From: Brachypodium distachyon
Lineage: Eukaryota; Streptophyta; Magnoliopsida; Poales; Poaceae
Direction of reading: 5' to 3'
Assembly: GCF_000005505.3 (NCBI RefSeq)
Contig: NC_016134.3
Coordinates: 28,223,584-28,287,583, forward strand
Length of the DNA: 64,000 nt
Every line of letters starts with the position of its first letter. Position 1 is the stretch's first letter. Of the stretch, positions 60,111 through 64,000 are shown piece after piece. The position numbers and the translations under genes are program-made. The notes under the pieces are model-generated. The model was not told the DNA's origin. It searched no databases and saw nothing but the letters and a program-made list of their open reading frames with translations.

Positions 60111-62290
60111 AATCCTGTAGACTGTCAGTGTATCCCGTTAATTTGCTTGTACGTGCGTCGGCCTGATTCAATTGCAGGATCGATGTGTGTATGTACGTAC
60201 GCGTATATATTGGGGTTGATTACCGCGTTAGTTAATCCCGAGTCCGAGTGGTTAACCAGAATTAATCGATCCGGTGGCCGCTAATTAACTAATTAATTCG
60301 ATCGGTTAACACCATCCGTTGATCCATGCATGCAAATGCGATCGATCCTTTGTACGTCCCTTGTTCGGAAACGCGTTTCGCTTTCTCTCAGTCCGTGGGC
60401 TTTGTGTGTTTTGTGGGCCGGTTCGTGCATGCCAATGGCCAAGCCCAACGTGCGTATAGACCTCCCAACACCCGTTCAATTTTCCTACTGCACGTGCACG
60501 TAGTTTCGCAGGCTAGAAATCTAGCCACTATACTGGACGGGAGTATGTACAAACAATGTGTTTGGTACGTATACCGAAAATGAAAAACCTTACTCTTCTA
60601 TCTACCCACACCTTTAATTTCCGAGCCCTCGTGGACAAACGGCCGATGTCTTCCTTTTATACTCGCCTGTGCCGCGCCATGAGCAAAGCTGATCGATGCT
60701 GCCTTTGTATCTCTGAACTCTGAATCACGTTGGAGCCAGAAAAACATTGCTTTCGTAATAGCAGGGAAGTCGCCGGTCAGAGCTTGAAGACGCCAGCAAC
60801 AGTGATATGAGAAACAGACTACCGTTCCGAAGAAGAAGGAGATAAAAGAGGGTTGGATGACCATTTCCGATCCGCCTAGGAAAACATAGCCTCACTAACT
60901 CTATGACGAAGTTGAAACTAGTCGAGACTCGCCGATCGAAAAAGGAACCAGTAAACTGAAATATGTATACTACCTGCAAAACACGATGAGAAAACTAGAT
61001 CCACCATTGCAAAAGAGTAGCAACCAACCGGCCCACACTCCTCAACAACACCGATGAGATCGTCGTTGACGAGATGGAAGAGCAGTTAAGTAAAACTTAT
61101 TCTTGACCCGTAAAATACCGTCATCGTCAGCATAACACCCTGTCATTTGACCAAATCCTAATTTCAGAGACCAGCTATAGTGCCAAGCGCAATTCCGGGT
61201 TCCCCACTCCCTCCTGCCGCAGGAGCGGCAAGCTGAGGAGGTAGGACCCGTCGGTGCTTGCCGGCCGGCCGAGACGAGAGATGAAATCTGAGGTTGTCTA
61301 GTGGCGGCCAGGTGGTAGGAGCAGTCCAAGCTAGAGTTCAGTCCGTGGTATTGTTTTTTTCTTTTTGACAGGGAAACACATCAAAATTAGCAGGGACAAT
61401 TCAAAGTAATCAAAATTACGAACGTGCTTTGGTAATGTACACAAATATGACCTGGTAACATGCACAAATATGTTTGTTTTTTTATCGGAACCTGCACAAA
61501 TATGTTGTTTAAAGTGTTTAAGTGTCTGCTATACCCGGCCCCTTGTCCTTGTTTCCTTTCAATTTTCATGTCCCAGTCGTGAAGCCAACTGGTCTTTTTT
61601 GAACGTTTCGGAGTATAACATTACTGCCCGCCACCGATTGATTAAAATTACCTATATATGGAGCTTCGTTTTACCTATGCTATATAGCTAGGAGTATCGT
61701 GGAGTGTTAGTTTTTCCTTTCCTTTTCGAAAAAGGCCAGTATGCTATTGCTAGCCAGGAGTATTCGTGCAGTGTAAAACCGTAGATATATAGTGCTGACT
61801 TTTTGTTCTCTTCTCTAAAGCTTTTTCTAAGATGTTACGTGACAGACTACACACCCCATATAGCCACCAAATACACACACAGGCCTTAACCCACGTGTGT
61901 GTCACTCCTACACTGGGATCATCTCGCATTGCATGTGAGATTTCCCAAGCGATGAATATGATGCCCCCGGCCCGTTCAAATTCTCCTGCTGCGCACGTGG
62001 TTTCGCAGGCCAGAAAAATCTACTGTAAAATACAGCTGTACCGATCATCAATATATACGTACGTACCAACAATGTATTTGGCATATATACCGATCAATAT
62101 ACATCCATACCACGTTGCTCCAAAATTAAATACCTTCCTCTTCTCTCCTCCCCCACATTTATTAATTTCCGGACGTCATCCTCTCCATCTTCTCTCGAAA
62201 GCTACACGGAATACTTATCTTTTTCTCTCTTGCTAAGTAAAGTAATCAATGGTTTCCACTCTACCTCGTGCTAATCCGCCACGCTCCAAA
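60111..62290. other. Intergenic between the F-box and GA3ox genes
   Basis: Holds the F-box promoter at its left end and the GA3ox promoter at its right end. Two diverged copies of one stretch are present, at about 60470-60640 and 61965-62180 (words TTTCGCAGGC, AGAAA, ACAATGT and TTTGG in the same order). Confidence 0.5.
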
Positions 62291-62294
62291 GACC

Positions 62295-62302
62295 TATAAA
62301 TA
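62295..62302 (+). promoter_or_regulatory. TATA box of the GA3ox-like gene
   Basis: TATAAATA lies 105 bp before the ATG, in a promoter stretch shared with the broken copy at 43.04 kb. Confidence 0.8.
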
Positions 62303-62393
62303 CCCCCGCTCCGGCGCTCCTCGTGCCTCATTCAGTCATTCCTAGTACTCCAAAAGATCCAGCTGATCCAATTTGTCTGTACGTAGCTGCTAG

Positions 62394-63578
<1,185 letters not shown>

Positions 63579-64000
63579 AAATTAATCGGTGAAACAATCG
63601 GAGGGTTGATAGTGCTACGTATCGGAGAAATTTGTTAACGGCAGTGGATTCGATGAGCTTGATCGGGAAGCTAGCTAGATGAGTGCGGGAGAGAGAGGAG
63701 GAAAGATGTGGTTGGTGCTTGAATAAGGTTTCCTCCATGCATGAGTCTATGTTCATCTTAATTACTTGGTTGTGAGTGTTCATATGGTTATGCATGTTCA
63801 TCTTGTGGTGATATCGACAAAGCTAATACGAGGTTTCATGCGAAAATGACGGAGTCACTTTTAGAAAAGAGCTTTTTTACGGTATCCTGGTACTCCAAAT
63901 CGTAACATGGCGTACCAGACATATCTGATGGTTAATAGCAAAAGGGTAATTTGGTCTTTTCTCCTATTCTAATCGGTGTGTCCAGCCCAGCCCGACCCAG
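63579..64000. other. 3' flank of the GA3ox-like gene
   Basis: The first 80 bases or so match, inverted, the flank at about 42255-42344 next to the broken copy. The rest is AT-rich without a recognised gene. Confidence 0.6.

Overview
This is plant nuclear DNA, almost certainly from a grass of the Pooideae (Brachypodium, Triticeae or oat type). The reasons are intron-containing genes with canonical GT-AG junctions, very GC-rich first exons, ten Stowaway-type MITEs with CTCCCTCCG ends, a Ty1-copia element, a Mutator-like element (MULE), LINE fragments and a relic of plastid 16S rRNA. The genus cannot be fixed from sequence alone.

Left part (1-12.3 kb): the 3'-truncated (by the window edge) half of a Ty1-copia element on the minus strand is nested in a plus-strand LINE that keeps an intact RNase H domain and poly(A). 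Next come an intact single-exon wax synthase/MBOAT gene (minus), a decayed reading frame at 7.0-7.7 kb, and a spliced, unrecognised multi-pass membrane protein gene (minus) with a partial paralogous block beside it. The stretch 12.3-20.4 kb has no supported gene but holds a plastid 16S rRNA insertion (NUPT).

Middle part (20.4-37.7 kb): a complete four-exon ACC oxidase gene (ethylene synthesis). Then a 5.5-kb MULE with long terminal inverted repeats and a target duplication. It carries a mudrA-like transposase whose whole DDE core is missing and a convergent second gene encoding a GRF zinc finger, a coiled coil and a membrane anchor. Next are MITEs, a six-exon WD40-repeat gene (minus), a LINE remnant and a two-exon seipin gene (minus).

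Right part (37.7-64 kb): a broken, internally deleted gibberellin 3-oxidase copy (minus, 42.3-42.9 kb) is an inverted duplicate of the intact GA3ox-like gene at 62.4-63.6 kb (plus). Between them lie a GATA transcription factor, an unknown frameshifted reading frame, a truncated RRP5 C-terminal HAT-repeat gene with a nonsense codon, and an intact F-box gene. The last intron of the RRP5 copy holds a 3.3-kb insertion containing two roughly 0.9-kb inverted arms of an F-box/LRR gene fragment, so any transcript of this gene would carry a long foldback.

The intact genes serve unrelated plant functions: wax or sterol ester synthesis, ethylene synthesis, lipid-droplet formation, transcription, protein turnover and gibberellin activation. 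There is no operon-like organisation. The main themes are local inverted duplication, internal deletion and transposon nesting.
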